Assembly (NCBI GenBank): GCA_001414345.1
Contig: LLCB01000246.1
Location: 1 to 64,000, forward strand
Direction of reading: 5' to 3'
DNA length: 64,000 bases
Origin: Hymenoscyphus infarciens
Taxonomy: Eukaryota; Ascomycota; Leotiomycetes; Helotiales; Helotiaceae
A program made the translations under genes and the position numbers. This document shows, one piece after another, positions 1-13,440 of this stretch. The notes below the pieces were generated by a model. That model was not told the DNA's origin. It saw nothing but the letters and a program-made list of their open reading frames with translations, and did no database searches. The first letter of the stretch is position 1, and each line of letters starts with the position of its first letter.

Positions 1-3000
1 TATATACTAGTGTTTAGTATATATATTTAAAAGTAAGATAAATCTCTTATTTAAACTTATATATCTTAGTATATATATAAATAGAATATATTACTAAAAA
101 AAGGTTTAGATCTCTAGAGATATAAATTAATAAAACTTTATATATATTTATTTTCTTACTACTAAGACATCTATCTATATTACTTACTAAGAATTTTTAT
201 AAGAATATATATTATAAGCTAAATAATTACTTAATATATTAAGAAATAATTACTCATATATACTAACTTATATAAGGTTATTATTTAAGATATCTCGTTA
301 AATATCTTTATATATATTTAAATATTTTATATAAGCTAAATAGGCTCTTAGCTAGGCTCTTACTACTTATATTATAATAACTTTAGATTTATTAATAGTA
401 CTATTATTCTAATAATAAAATTAATATACTACTAAAAGAAGCCTAGATACTCTCTAAGAGGCTAGTAAGAGTTTCTTAACCTATACTAAAGATATACTAA
501 CCTCTTATATCTTTTATATCTACCTAAGCTAAGGTCTAAGCTACTACTTTTATAGTACTTTTTATCTATAGTTTTTAAAACTACGATAGTTTATATAGTT
601 AGTTTTATTAATTTATTACTTAGTTCTACTAAAAGTACTAAAACCGTAGTATAGTTTAGTATATTCAAAACTAGACGAAAACTGCGAAATCTATACTATT
701 CTCTATACTATTCTAGAGAGAAACGTAAAATAGAAAAGATAATTCTAAAATACTAAGTTTAAACTATCTCTTTAGTTATTCTTATACTCTATATATTAAC
801 GCGTTTAGTAGTCTAGTTTAGAACTACTTTTATTTAAAGTAGTTTTAGACTAAAATCTAGATAGCTTTAAATTACGATACTATAAAACTAGTTTAGAAGT
901 ACTAAGATATTAAAGTCTAAATTAAAGTTTTTTATACTTACTCTATATATAGTAGAGATGTACTTCTTTCTATCTCTTTAATTAATCTCTTCTATTCTCT
1001 TATATTCTTAATAACTTCTATTTTATAGAATTCTTTCTAATATAGAAACTTATTATAATAAATAAGTATAATATACTACTTATACTAGCTTCTTCTTTAA
1101 TATATATATAAGACAGACGTACTTAAGAGATCTTCTTTTTAAGAGCTTTTCTAGTAGCTTTTAAAGCTCTTTTAGTAGACTTTTTAGTACTAGGAGTAGT
1201 ATTAGCCTTCTACTATTCTAGAAAAGATATATTAAGTAAAAAGAAGAATAAGAAGTAGTAGTAGAAGTAGTAGAAGTAGTAGAAGTGAGACTTAGCTTAT
1301 ATTTCTTAAAACTTATATTAAAATTATTATTTTTTAGATATAATCTTTTATATATAAGATAATTAATAAATTATTATTTTAATTCTTAATATTATCTATT
1401 TTAATAGTATATAAAGACTAGAATAATAATTTAACTATTTAGTTATATAAGAGCTAGAACTAAAAGATTAGAATCGCGTTCTACTATTATATATAAGTTA
1501 TATAACGATCTAAAGAGATATATAGAAGAAGATTATACTATAGCTCTAAATTCTAGCTACTATACTTAAAAGACGTTAAAACTATAACTTGATTAAAATA
1601 ATATTAGATCTTCTAGCTTTAGATAAATAATAACGCTAAAATACTAACTTATATATAACTAAGCTAGTTATTATAAACACTTTAGTTAAAAAGACTATCT
1701 ATTAGTTCTCTTCTATTTTAACTCTAAACTCTCTACTACTTAAATATAAACCTTTTTCTACTATTTATATATCTTCTAGTATAGTTAACTCTATCTCTAC
1801 TAGCGAGCGTCTAAAGACTATAGACTAAGTCCTAGCTAGTATAATATATTACTACTATAATAAGTATAGAGACTATAAAGCTAATTACTCTTAGCTCTAT
1901 AGTATTAAAGAGATTATTCTTAAAGTAGAGTATAAAGATAAATATAAGTCTTTATAAAGTACTCTAATTTAGATATAAATTAGAAAGAAAACTAAGTAGC
2001 GTAATAGCTTAGATAACGTAGTTTATATAACTATACTAAAACCTAAACGTTATATTTATAACTATCTTTTTATTATTCTATATTATAGATAATAAGACTT
2101 ATTTATTACTAATAAAAGAATTAACTTATTCCGCTAGCTAAAATATAACTATCTCTCTACTTTAGTAAAAAGATCTTACTTTTTTAACTTTTAGCTAGAC
2201 TTAGAAGTATTATTTAAATTATAGTTAAGTATAAACTAAAGAGACTACGCTCTCTATTAGAGTAAAAAGATAATAAAAAAATAGTAAAATCTTCGCTAAA
2301 TTACTACTTTTATCTATAATTACTTTCTAATATTCCGTCTCTAACTCTAGTCTAAAATCTCTCTAATCTATAAGTATAGCTTAGATAGACGAGATATATA
2401 TCTTTTCATTAGTAAGATAACTATAAATACTTTATATTTAGACTCTATAATAGACTCGCTTCTATCTACTAATATTATATAAATAATAAGATAATAAAAC
2501 TCTTCTACTATAGTCTAATTCTACTCTAATTATAAAGCAAAGTCTTAAGAAGATATCTTTCTTTAAAAGAGAGAGAGATAATAGCTAGCTATCTAGAATA
2601 GCTAAGTCTACGTACTAGTTAAGCTTTAGATATTATTATTATCTATATTCTTTAGATTTTAGTTATAGACTTTTATATAGTCTAAACTCTTATATATAGA
2701 TACTCTAACTCTCTTCTAGTTAAAAAAGACTAATTTAGTCTTCTCTTTTATATTAGAACCTAGTATTTATATATATTATTCTATAGAATACTCTTATATA
2801 TTTCTTCTATAGTAGTATATATTTTATATTACTATACTATTTAAATACTACTAATTCTTTTCCTTAGAATTCTATAACTAATAAAAGATTTAAGATTATA
2901 TTTAAATTCTATCTATATATTAATTTATATAATTAAAAGTTTCTTTATAATATAATTAATATATTATAAGTTATATTATATTATTATATACTTAACTACT

Positions 3001-4400
3001 TAGATATTAATACTATTAATAAAATAGTAAGAGAGCTCTTAGTAGTTATTATATTAAATAAAACTTAACTAATAATATATTATATATATAAATATATTAA
3101 GTTATATAGTCGCTAACTAGTAACTCTATATTAAGAGCTAAGTATTAATAATTTATTAATAGAAAGATATTAGTATCTAAGTCTACTTCTAAACTAGATT
3201 TCTTTAATAATACTAAACTAGAGCTAGCTATAAAAGAAGAAAAAAAGAGTAGAAAAATATAAAACTCTTTTTTTAATAGTTCTTAAAATAACTATAATAT
3301 ATCTAATATAAGAGAGAGTCTTTTAGAACTACTAAGTAAATATTAAATACTAAATCTATTATTATTACTAAAAACACTTAGATACTTTTATAAAAACTAG
3401 TCTATTCTACTCTTTCTACGATAAAATAAACTTATTTAAATAATTAGATTTAGTCTATGTCTAATATATAGATTAGTTTATATAAGAGACTAGCTAAGTA
3501 ACTAAGATACTTTTAAGAGATACTTAGCTCTTTGAGAACGTAAACTTTATATATTAAGAGATAGTGTTTTAGATTTCCTTATCTAATCTATTATCCTATT
3601 CTGTCTTAACACTTCTTCTCTCTTCTACCTCTATTTTAAGACTATTCTATCTTCTTCTATTCTTAAATTCTAGCTTTCCTAGCTACTCCTATTCTATAGT
3701 ACTTACTTACCTTTCCTTATTAAATAGAGAGGCTAGGATAGGAAGAGTTAGGCTAGTTAATTTTGCTTAAAGCCTAGAAGACGAGTAGAAAAGAGAGTCT
3801 AGGTCTCTAATCTCGCTTAATATTTAGAAGGTAGGTAGAAAAGAGAGTCTAGGTTCTAATTAGAGGTTACCTTCCTAATCCTACTCTAGCCTAGCCTCCT
3901 TTTTTTATCTACCTAGCTACTTCTATCCTGTTTTTAGAACTTTCTTAGCTACTCCTATCCTAGTTAGAGTACCTAGCCTACTAAACTTAGCCTAGCTATA
4001 ATCCTAATCTAGCCTAGCCTCTTCTATTCTTACCTAGGTAAGTAGTCTATCCTATTCTAAGTACTAGGCTAACTAAGGCGAGGAAAGCCAAAACACTATT
4101 AAGAGAAGATAAGATAAAAAAACATTTACTAGATATTATTAGATACTTAGAAATTTAGAACTTTCGTAACTATTTAATCTTAATCTTATAAATCTAGAGA
4201 GAAAGGTAAAGCTAGAAAGATAATTCCGTGAAACTTAGTTTATAATATAAGAATATCGACTATTATTATCAAAAGTTCTATCTCTTAATATACTATAATT
4301 TCAATACTAAAAAACTATTCTATTAAGATTATAAATTATAAATTTCTAATCTAGGTTAAGTAGCGAGTTACAAAGTAGCAACTAATTTAAGTATTAATAT
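1..4400. repeat. AT-rich, RIP-degraded repeat block (left)
   Basis: The sequence is overwhelmingly A+T, with TA-rich strings and almost no CA or TG dinucleotides, as expected when C in CpA has been converted to T on both strands (RIP). No open frame of useful length survives. Positions 1 to about 360 match 15,140-15,500 in direct orientation, and about 600-1,340 match about 14,290-15,000 in inverted orientation, so this is a dispersed repeat family that continues beyond the window edge. A slightly more GC-rich stretch (about 3,590-4,090) is rich in GCCTAG/CTAGGC-like words. I could not identify a transposase or reverse transcriptase here. Confidence 0.8.
3766..3865. repeat. Two tandem copies of a 50-bp unit
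   Basis: Two adjacent copies begin with CTTAA at 3766 and 3816. Both contain the word GTAGAAAAGAGAGTCTAGGT. The right-hand copy differs mainly by substitutions near its start. It lies in the least AT-rich part of the left repeat block. Confidence 0.7.
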
Positions 4401-5043
4401 TAAACCAAAACTCAACTTCACTTATTAATTACATAGAAGAATTAGATTATAGATCATAGCTCCCTCCTATAAGAACGCGAGAAGGAGGGTAAGAAAGTGG
4501 TAAATACTTTTAACCTCTCTCTCCTTCTCTCTCTCTCTCTTCTTCAGAATCACAAAGCTTGTAAAGTAGTAATATCTTCAAGCCTTAGAAAACCTCTCTA
4601 TTTTTCACACTAGGCTAGGGCACTAGAGGCTATAGGAATTCGCAACTGTAATCTTATCTTGTCGGACTCGTATATTCAAATCCCTAAACACCTCTAGAAG
4701 AATCACGGCAGCAATTAATTAATTACCTTGGCCTTCTAGGAGAAATGATTTTATTCTCCGAGTCTTAGGGAAGAAGAGCTCCTGCCTTGTGTATGATCTC
4801 GCCTTACGTATAATCTTGCCTAATTATGAAATTCCTGGTATAAGAGTTTCATCTAAAAAAAAAGAAAAAAAAAAGAAAAAAAGGGAATATCAGAGAATTG
4901 TAAAAATAACTTATGTCATTCATTAATTAATCGTAACGTTTTCGGCGTGAGATATTCGCTAAGATGGACAGAACAAAACAATAACACTTCTTTTTCTCCT
5001 CTTTCGGTTTTGGTTTTGACTTTCCCCATGTCCGTGTGAGGTC
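4401..5043. other. Transition from repeat block to gene island; no gene seen
   Basis: Base composition changes here from RIP-like AT-rich DNA to balanced DNA at about 4,440-4,560. There is an A-rich tract at about 4,856-4,880. The stretch just left of 5,044 would be the 3' flank of the minus-strand transporter gene. I see no coding region. Confidence 0.6.
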
Positions 5044-6663
5044 TTATAAGAGATAGCGATAATCGGGACTCATGTCCTGTTTTAGAGTTAGCATGATTCC
5101 ACATCCCTCATCCACTTCAAAGCGAAACCTCAAAGACCATCCAAGAGACAAAAATTAAAAAGGGGGGGAACTTACACCCAATTCCGTCTTTTCCCACTCC
5201 GTCAACCCCACATCAACAGTCGCCTTATCCCTCCTCCGATTCTCCCAAGCGACCGCGGCTCCGTACGCACAGCACGCCGCGGCACTCAAACACAAAAACC
5301 CAAGACAGATCCCATACCCCCTCTTATACTCCGGCGCATCCTTGGGCAAGAACGCATAGGTAGCAATGATCCCCCCCACATTCCCGAATCCAACCTGCCA
5401 CGCGCTACCCACCGATCTCCGATGATGCCCCCCAAGATTCATATTAAACCAGCAAACAATGACGGGCATAGCACTATACGCGCCCATGGCCACCAAAAAG
5501 AGTCCCGCGTACTGAACACCCGTATCATGATGCACCGTCAACAAAATGATGAACCCCGCCATGGAAACCAAAATAGGCGCAATGGTAAACAAAAACCGGT
5601 GACGCGTGAAATCCGACGCAAAAGCGATGATCATCGCAAACGCAAAGGCGCATGCCCACGGCGGCACGGAATGCAACTGCGTCTGTATCGCCGAGTATTT
5701 ATACGTCGTGATGATCGCTGGTGCGAAGAAGGCGTAGCCGTAGGCCGGCACGATCATGCCGAAGTACATCAGTCCTCCCAGCCAGACTTTGAAATCTTTG
5801 AATACGCGGCCTACATCTCTAATCGTGATTTTTCGCTCGGCGGCGGAGCGGCCTTGGTCGGCTTGTAGACGGGCTTTGACGTATTCTCGCTCGTCGGGGG
5901 AGAGCCAGGTGGCGTCTTCCGGGAAGGAGGGGATGAAGAAGAAGAATATTAGTGCGACGACGGAGGTGAGTATTCCCTCGAGGATGAAGATCCAGCGCCA
6001 GCCGTGGTAGTTTCTTACTCCGTCCATTTTCCCGATTGCTGAGGCCAGGAGACCACCGAATGCGCCGGCGAGAGTGGTGGATGAGAAGAAGAAGGAATAT
6101 CGACGTTGTGCTTCGGAGCGTTTATACCACATCCCAATTAAATAAAAACACCCCGGGAACATGCCCGCCTCGAAGACACCCAGGAAGAATCTCGTTGTCA
6201 GGAGGCCCGCGTAGGAACTTACTAGTCCTTGACATACCGAGACGACGCCAAACATGAACATACATCCTGATAACCATATTCTGGGAGAGAACTTTTTCAA
6301 AAGGACATTGGAGGGAATCTCGAACACGATGTAGGGGACGAAGAATATTGTGAGGGCGGTGTTGTATTCTACGGATTTCAGTTTTAGGTCGGTTGCTAGA
6401 CCGAAGGAGCGCGCGTTGGCGATGTTTACGCGGTCGAGGAAGGCGAGGAGGTAGAGGATGCAGAGGAAGGGGATGACGCGGAGGTCGATCTTTCTCATTA
6501 AAGCCTTTTCCGTCGTGTGCGGGGGACAGATGATGTTGAGTTCATCGTGTTCGAGGCCCCCGATGCCATTTGAGCTGGGGAGATTGGGGTTGTAAAAGTT
6601 GTCTCCTTCGTTTTTTATTCCTGCTGCGTCGGTTTCGATGTCGGAGGCAGTTGGGGAGGGCAC
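5044..6663 (-). CDS. MFS transporter, anion:cation symporter (Dal5/Tna1-like) family
   Basis: This is a predicted plasma-membrane permease of the fungal ACS family, whose members import allantoate, nicotinate and other organic anions; the substrate here cannot be assigned. The family signature RKIDLRVIPF precedes TM1 (residues 57-66), followed by YLLAFLDRVNIANA, the loop-2 region LSGCMFMFGVVS and about 12 hydrophobic segments. Exon 1 runs 6663-5176, a 99-bp intron 5175-5077 (GTAAGT donor, GCTAAC branch, CAG acceptor), and exon 2 5076-5044 encodes DMSPDYRYLL, matching the usual '(D/E)xxFRY' tail of this family. That gives about 506 residues. The 5' end is unresolved: the frame opens at a GTG (6663) with a stop just upstream, so a spliced upstream exon is likely, perhaps starting at ATG 6778. 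The first in-frame ATG (6498-6496) would remove the N-terminal tail. The upstream region faces the F-box gene. Confidence 0.85.
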
Positions 6664-9501
6664 GTGGGATTTTTCTTGTACGAATTAGTAAGAGGGGTTG
6701 AAAGAGGGGTAGATGGTTTCTAAAGAATGAACTTGTCGAGCTTGTGGAGGACTTGCTCTTTTCCCCGAATCCAAACATCTTGACGTCTTTGACTTGTTTC
6801 CAACGCTGCCGATATTTGACACTCTTATCTTTCTATCTGGGGTTTAGTAATATCAAAACTAAAAACCCTGAAACTTGCGTCTCACGGCGACACCGAGAAG
6901 GAAGCAAGATGACTAGTGCCTCGGACTTGGGATAAAGCAAAATGCAATGTACAGTAGATCCAGTCCCATTTCCTCTAGCAGGGCACGACAGGGTCTTAAG
7001 TAGCTGAGGAATCCCAGCCCAGAGCTGCAACTGCAAATCATTATTGCTGGAATGGTAACCACACCATGGCCGTTGCCGGACTAGCTAGGCCCTATTTTCC
7101 TATTAGAGGCAAGGATTTCGAGAGCTCTTGTGGAGGAGGTGGATCTCTTTATGGTCCTGATCCCTTGTTTTCCCCGCAGTGTTTGTCCTGAGTCGGCACC
7201 TTTTCCCCACTTCTACTTCTACTTCTTACACCGCGGCACAAGGGTCCTGGGTTAGCTGGGAGCTAGACCACGGATTCGAGATGGTGTAAATTGTACTGCA
7301 ACAGTTCCAGGTTGATGGTGATAAGAACTAGACATGTTTTAGAGAACTAATTCTCCATTAAAATCCGGTAAAATCCGGGTACGCTGTGCAAGTGTGCTAC
7401 AATACTTATTCGGTAACCTCGACGTTGCCTTGGATTACAAATGTCACCTTGCAGTAGACAAAGAAAAGAAGGCTCTCTGATCTTTCGCTCCGTCTGAGTC
7501 AGATTCTCATCAATGGAATAGAACTCCGGATACAAAAGACTTAGCACTTATGAAAATATGTATTTTTCCTCAGTGACTCCCACAAATTCTCTTCCGACCT
7601 CGCGATGGCGGAGACAATGGTGTTGAATATCCTTGGAATAACCCCCAGGGGCAGATTTTCGGTACGGGCAAAGAAAGCCAGAAAGCATGCCGAAGCGTGA
7701 CCATAGGACCATTGTGATTGGCGTTGAGGAAATGCTTGACCGCTTGTGGTGTGTGGTGGAGAAGTCTGGAATGCGGGGAGGACGTTCAGGGGCGGGGTGC
7801 TTACATCGCGAGTGTCACGATTTCCACCAAATTGGTCTTCGAGAAGAGAAGAGGTGGACGTTGGTGATATGTTTCAAGATATGTGTGTCATATTGGTGCT
7901 TGAGTGACTTTTATAACGGTTGCAACCTGCAAATGTTGGTTTCGGGTTTTGACGAGAAAGTCACGGGATAGTCACGTTTTATTCCTGCTCCTGCCCTCCC
8001 CGTCTGTTTTCTTTTCAGGTTGGGAAACTAAATAGGAAATACTTGATGACACAATGACCATATCAAAGCATCATGATATGATTTTGGTATTTCATGTCTT
8101 TCGTCCCTCGTGCTGCTTCAATACTTCAATACTCCGTACACAAGACGGCACCTCTTGCAACTTTCCATGAAAACAGACGCAATAAACAAAGGCAGCACTT
8201 GGTTCTCACCGGACTGAAAACGGACTGAGAAACAGGTATTCTCCATCCCAAGTTCCAAACTTGATCACTTGATCATCATGTTGGCACACCTCATCTTCCC
8301 AAACGGCGTCTGCAGTGAGAAATCAATAGTACGGATTCCATTAATCACCACATTTCCGTTGCACAAGCCACGGGTGAGAACGACGATTTGGTGCTCTCCT
8401 GATGGGTTCCTTTTGGTGTTTTTAGGTAGTGTTAGGAGACCACTTTGCCCCCGGAAATCCACTCGTACACCGGTCCAGGTGCTATTTCTTTCTTCAGGGT
8501 ATTGCTACTCGTACAGACGTATCTGAGGCACCTCGCCAAGCTGGTTCAGTGGGTGGTGGGGTTTTGAGTGCAAAGCTGGAAGGGCCGAGAGACGAGTCAG
8601 CCGATCATCAGGAATGCAAGACCAGACGGCGCAACGACGCAACGAAGGCTCAAGCAAGCGACAAGCAAGCGACTGAGCCTGAGAGGTGCTTTTCCGTGTT
8701 GCAACTTGCAAACCTGCCCAGGTGGAAAGACCGAATGCGTCGATGGTGCATTTACAACGTCCGAGCCGGAAAAGAAACCTCGCCTGGGCCCTGGAAGCAA
8801 CAATCTAGCAACAGCAAGTGCCAGCCCCCGGCACTGAACGCATAAAGACAAAAAATGACCGTCTGCGCAGCAATTTGCAACCGACCACGCTAAAAGAGCC
8901 CCAAGCGACTCCAAAGATAGAGTGTGAGTAGGTGAGTAGGTGAGTACCTCTGTAGCCAGCCATTATTATTATTAGCCACTCTTAGCACTCCCTACTCAAG
9001 GCCTTCCTTGCCTCTCCATTTTCCATCTTCCCAGGAGCGGAACCCGGTACAACTGCACTGCACTCATCCACCCGCATTCACCACCATTTCCGTTCCAGCT
9101 TTCTTTTCCATATTCGGTTGGTGCAAAGGGGGGCTAGACTGCCGTGGCCGTGACAGAGGCACTTGCCCTGGAGCCGAAAGGAAGGCTTTCCTCACCTTAC
9201 TCTACTTTCACCTCCTCATCCCACAAACAAAACCACTCACCACTCACCACTCACCACCACCGTAAACCACCCACGAGCCCATCGCGACCTCTGCCTCCTT
9301 GCCATCATCCTCATCCTCACTCTCACCCTCACCCTCATCCTCATCGCTAATCGCTCCCGCCTGCCCAAATACACATGAGCGACTTCCTTCCTTGACGTCA
9401 AGTCCCTGGTGGGGTTGGCCACGATCACCAAATTCCACCCACCACGTCTTCAGCCGTCAGCTCCCCTCGAGAGTAGCGACCGTCGACCATCCTCGTTCCC
9501 C
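6664..9501. other. Long intergenic region between divergent MFS and F-box genes
   Basis: This 2.8-kb stretch has normal base composition and only short, mutually overlapping frames without recognisable domains. It probably contains the promoters and 5' leaders of the two divergent neighbours. The final 330 bases (about 9,170-9,370) are pyrimidine- and CAC/CTC-rich, including a run of CTCATC/CTCACC words at about 9,303-9,346, as is common in fungal 5' leaders. No RNA gene was recognised. Confidence 0.55.
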
Positions 9502-12438
9502 ATGGCCCAAGATGACCGCTCCTCGGAAGCACCGCTGGAGTCTGGTGCATCGTCGACAATTGTCGAGCCCGTTTTCGAGTTCACACATGTCTCGGGTCGT
9601 CAGATTGCGAGCGAATACCTAAAATCCCTCCTGCCCTGCATTGGCATAAATGTCGACGGCAGCCTCATGTCCTCCTCGGAATACCAACTTGCCCAGCGGG
9701 GTCGTCCAATATTCGGGTCGAATCCAGAGGTCGTGAGTCAGTTGCAGGAGTTGTGGGCGTTTAGAGAAATACAAGAATCGGGAAGAGGGAGGGGAAACAA
9801 TCATTTGCTGTGCGCAGGCGAACTATTCCCACCGCCTCGCAGTGAAGGCGGTGGGTCTAAAGAAGCAGGTATGAACATATTGCCATACACTCAGCCGAGG
9901 CAGTTAATATGCGAAATCAGTGAAGATGTGGATTTTAAAAGTGAGCTCCTGCTAATAATAAATCAAGACCTGATGCCGTACACCTCAACTACCTCAAATC
10001 CACAATCCTTCTACCGAAACCGAACCTCCCACATTAGTTCCAACAGACAGCTGTCACCAAGCCCGCAGTTTTCTGTCCTTACCCGCCCCTCTTCTGCAGA
10101 GCCACAAACATCCTTTAACTCGCCAAACTCGCATGATACCCCTTTGACTCTTCAAAGTTGCAACACGCCTTCAACTTCATCTTTACAACAAGCCCGCAAC
10201 TCCACGATACAGTCAAGATCTAATAACCACCACGGCCTGCCACATCTCCCATCCCCAACCTCAGCTTTCCTGCCATCTTCGAGTACCACTCAATTCGCCG
10301 CTTCAATTCAACTTCCACAACTTGATTTACCCCCAATTGAGCGGACTTCACCTTTACAATCAACCGCGGCTTCAACAAGTTGCCCGAAACTTCCTTCTAT
10401 TGTGCATACGTCACAACAGACTAGCCCTCCGCTTAGCCAGTACCAAAATATCAAGAGCTTTCTCCCCGTCAATAAGCCAGTGGACCAAACGAACAAGGCA
10501 CACAACAATAGTAACTCGGCCACGATCACCACAATACCAAATTTTCCTGCAAACTTCTCACATTTTCTGGCCAGTCAAGGAACGAAACCCAGCTCAGGTT
10601 CTCAAGATCAACAATTCACGATGGGCAAACGACACATTAACACCGACTCTGCACATGCTGCAAACCCCATCAATTCAGTCATTCAGAGACCCAAAGCGCA
10701 GAATCAAAGCACCCAATTCTTCTCCAAAACTTTCGATCTCACCACTTCAAACTTCCACATTACGACATCACAAAATCCATCAAACAACATGGTGGCAAAG
10801 AAGCGCAAAAACGCCGACGATCAATCCGTCGAGAAGCGTGCGAAGCTGGATAAAAAGGGGCGGCTTTCCAAGAAAGAGCCCAAACCTGAATCCGTAAGTT
10901 CACCTTCAATATTTGCTTGACAAATTTCTCTTAACACAGCGCAGGCAAGAGAGCGAATTGGCCAAGACATCTGGATGCGAATCTTTGAATTTACTCCACC
11001 ATCGTTTCTTAAAAAGGCTCGCCTCGTCTGCAGACCTTTCAAAGAGATTGTTGACAAGTTCGATTCCATCTTCGTCAACTGTAGAAAGGAGAATTATGGG
11101 TGGGACATGCCCCCACCTCCCCCTGGTATGTCTGAGAGACATTACAGCGATCTTCTTGGCGGTAAAGGCTGTCAGACTGCTGGCTGCAATAACAAAAAGG
11201 CATCCAGAGCATATTGGTCTTGGGCCAAGAGATGGTGTGCATCCTGCTTCGAGAAGAGTGTCATTCGAGAAGATCGCGTCATCAAGCAAAAGCAAAACCA
11301 ATTCGGCCGCAATGTTGTTGTGAAGATGCTCGAGTCAATCCCAGCGGCTGTTCACGATTCTTTCATCAAGCCTCATGATTACACTGAAGAGGTCGAAGTT
11401 CGATCTCGTGGACCCCCACGGCTTTACAAGTGTTATTTGGAGTCTGACGTCGAGAAGGTCATCGAGGAGTTCGAGGCCCTGACCCCTCCCCCATATATCC
11501 CAAACCCGTTACATACTCCTGCTGAAGCAGCAACGGCAGCCCAAATCCACAAAGAACTTATGGATGGCTTGGAGGAGAAGCGAAATACTTTCTTTGCTGA
11601 GAAAAAGGCTATCAATGATAAGCACATGGAGAGAGTGCAGAAGATTGAACAAGCAGTGAGACACAAACGAGACCAGGATCGAAAACCAAACGACGAAAAC
11701 AGAAAGGCTCGTTTCAATCTGTTTTCTCGGCGTGCTACCGAGGAACTCAAACACATCCCCATCGAATTCGTCAGAAAGACTGCACCTTTCAAAGCTGCTT
11801 GCCGTATCTACCGTGATCCTGGATCGGAGCGTGGATGGCGAGCGTTGAAGCCAAAGATTGACAGTGCTTGGAAGGATCGGGACACAAATCCAGTCGACTC
11901 ACCAGCCGCCAAATCCCTTCCCCAGCTTGATGGTGCGGATGATGATATCAGCGCAGTCGATGAGATGGAATTTGAAAACATTCAAATGTCAAGTATGAGC
12001 AATTCCTGCAGCCAACAGCAGCTACCAAATTTGCAACCCTTCTCTGGTCATCTCCAACAAAATTTCCGACAATCTAATAATATGCGTCAACCTACTCAGT
12101 CTGGGCGGACTGGGCCATCCCTCCTTAATTACACCAATGCTTACGGCAATTCCCTCGGTTTCGGCTACAACGCATCGTCGTCGGCATCGTTGGGCAATAC
12201 ACTCGCCCACCATAATAATTTCATGTTCCCTCACATGGGTAACGTTCTTCCTCGCCCTCTAAGCAACTACCAAAATCATCAAACACCATACCACCCACAA
12301 TTTGCGTATCCATTGAGCAGATTCTCCAACCAACCAAATTCTCACGTATCTGCGAGTACACAGATTCCTATAGGATCTTTGCTCCGTCCATCGTCTCCAG
12401 TGACGAGACCAAAGCAGAACTCGTTCGACAGAATGTGA
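9502..12438 (+). CDS. F-box domain protein with long disordered N-terminus
   Basis: This is likely a substrate receptor of an SCF ubiquitin ligase. Exon 1 is 9502-10893 and exon 2 is 10945-12438, with a 51-bp phase-0 intron (GTAAGT donor; acceptor GCAG at 10941-10944, the one that keeps frame). The protein is about 961 residues. Residues 1-90 are ordered-looking; about 190-440 are Ser/Thr/Pro/Asn/Gln-rich low complexity. A basic nuclear-localisation-like stretch (KKRKNADDQSVEKRAKL) lies just before the intron. The F-box begins at residue 465 (RIGQDIWMRIFEFTPPSFLK) and is followed by four cysteines (540, 545, 562, 565; CX4C-X16-CX2C) around WSWAKRWC, a possible zinc site. The C-terminal ~150 residues are again Asn/Ser/Gln-rich. 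ATG 9502 is the first ATG in frame. The substrate is unknown. Confidence 0.85.
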
Positions 12439-13440
12439 TGATCTCATAATAAACTTGGTTGCTGAGTTGCAGTGCTTTCTTACGGCATGGAGCAGATCTA
12501 GTCTGGTAGCATCCATTCGGTAACGAAATCATCGACATCTCGACACGAAAGCTGTGCTTCAGTCGATCATCTACACCTTATCGAACCGCCTCGGAAGCAT
12601 CTTGTATGCCGCAACAACCTCTTCCGCATAATTATTTCTCCTTGTACAAATGTTTCCCGGGCAGCATCACACACAAAAATCCGACTCAAAATAATGATTG
12701 AGCATAGCATTTGGCGGGCTGGGCAGTCTCTTCTCAGAATTGGAAGACCAACATCAGTATTTGAATTTTTTTTCCTCTCCGGTTTTCCTCTCGACACCTC
12801 GGCGTTCGACAAGCTTCTGCATAAACCTCACGAATCTCCTTCGGACACACCGGTGTTTATTCTATGCATCATTGGGCCACAACAAATACCCGGGGGCTGG
12901 GCTGGCGTAATTTTTTCCTCCCTCTTTCTCTCTCTCTCGTCATCATGTGGGGTGTTTAGCGGCATTTTAGCGGTTTTATTGTTCCTCCTTGTTTTGGACT
13001 TTCCTCTTTCTCTTTCTCTGCCTGCCTGCCTCATGTTTGCCAGCCTGGATTTCGGATTTATTTTTTATTATGGGATCGAGTTGGTCTTCTTGGGTTAGCA
13101 TACATCATGGGAGACTAGAAATGAACCTCGTGTTTTTCTTCTTCTCCTTCTTCGTGACTCTGGTCTGGGGTATCTTCAGGTCCTCAACGTGCTAGGCTTG
13201 GAGATGGGGTATGTGGGTATGAAGGGAGGCTTGGAGGTACATGGCACGGAATTGTCTTCTGTGCTTTTTCACGTAGATAGGCATAGAAATGAGAAAGCTT
13301 TATAATTATTGCTTGTGTGTGGTTGTTCTATTTGTGATTGGTGATTTGCTATTGAGGAGGAAGCTGAACTTTTTAGAGGACTAGAGGTTGTCTGTTCAGA
13401 GACGGAAAAAACGTCCGGATTTCCACCGTGCAGCCCTATA
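12439..13440. other. 3' flank of F-box gene; pyrimidine-rich, no gene seen
   Basis: The region has normal composition and is T/C-rich on the plus strand, with CTCTCTCT tracts around 12,915-12,940 and 13,000-13,020. Two overlapping frames of about 70-135 codons compete at 12,694-13,098 and look like Leu/Ser/Phe-rich translations of pyrimidine tracts, so I do not call a gene. Composition switches sharply to AT-rich at about 13,440. Confidence 0.55.

Noticed and set aside
7687..7971. 94-codon frame upstream of the F-box gene
   Set aside because: No domain, no convincing codon bias, and other frames of similar length overlap nearby.
8429..8845. 138-codon frame with overlapping frames on both strands
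   Set aside because: Four conflicting frames of similar size occupy the same bases. None looks like a protein family.
12694..13098. 134-codon hydrophobic frame after the F-box gene
   Set aside because: Its Leu/Ser/Phe content is the direct result of CT-rich tracts, and a second frame competes. Probably 3' flank.
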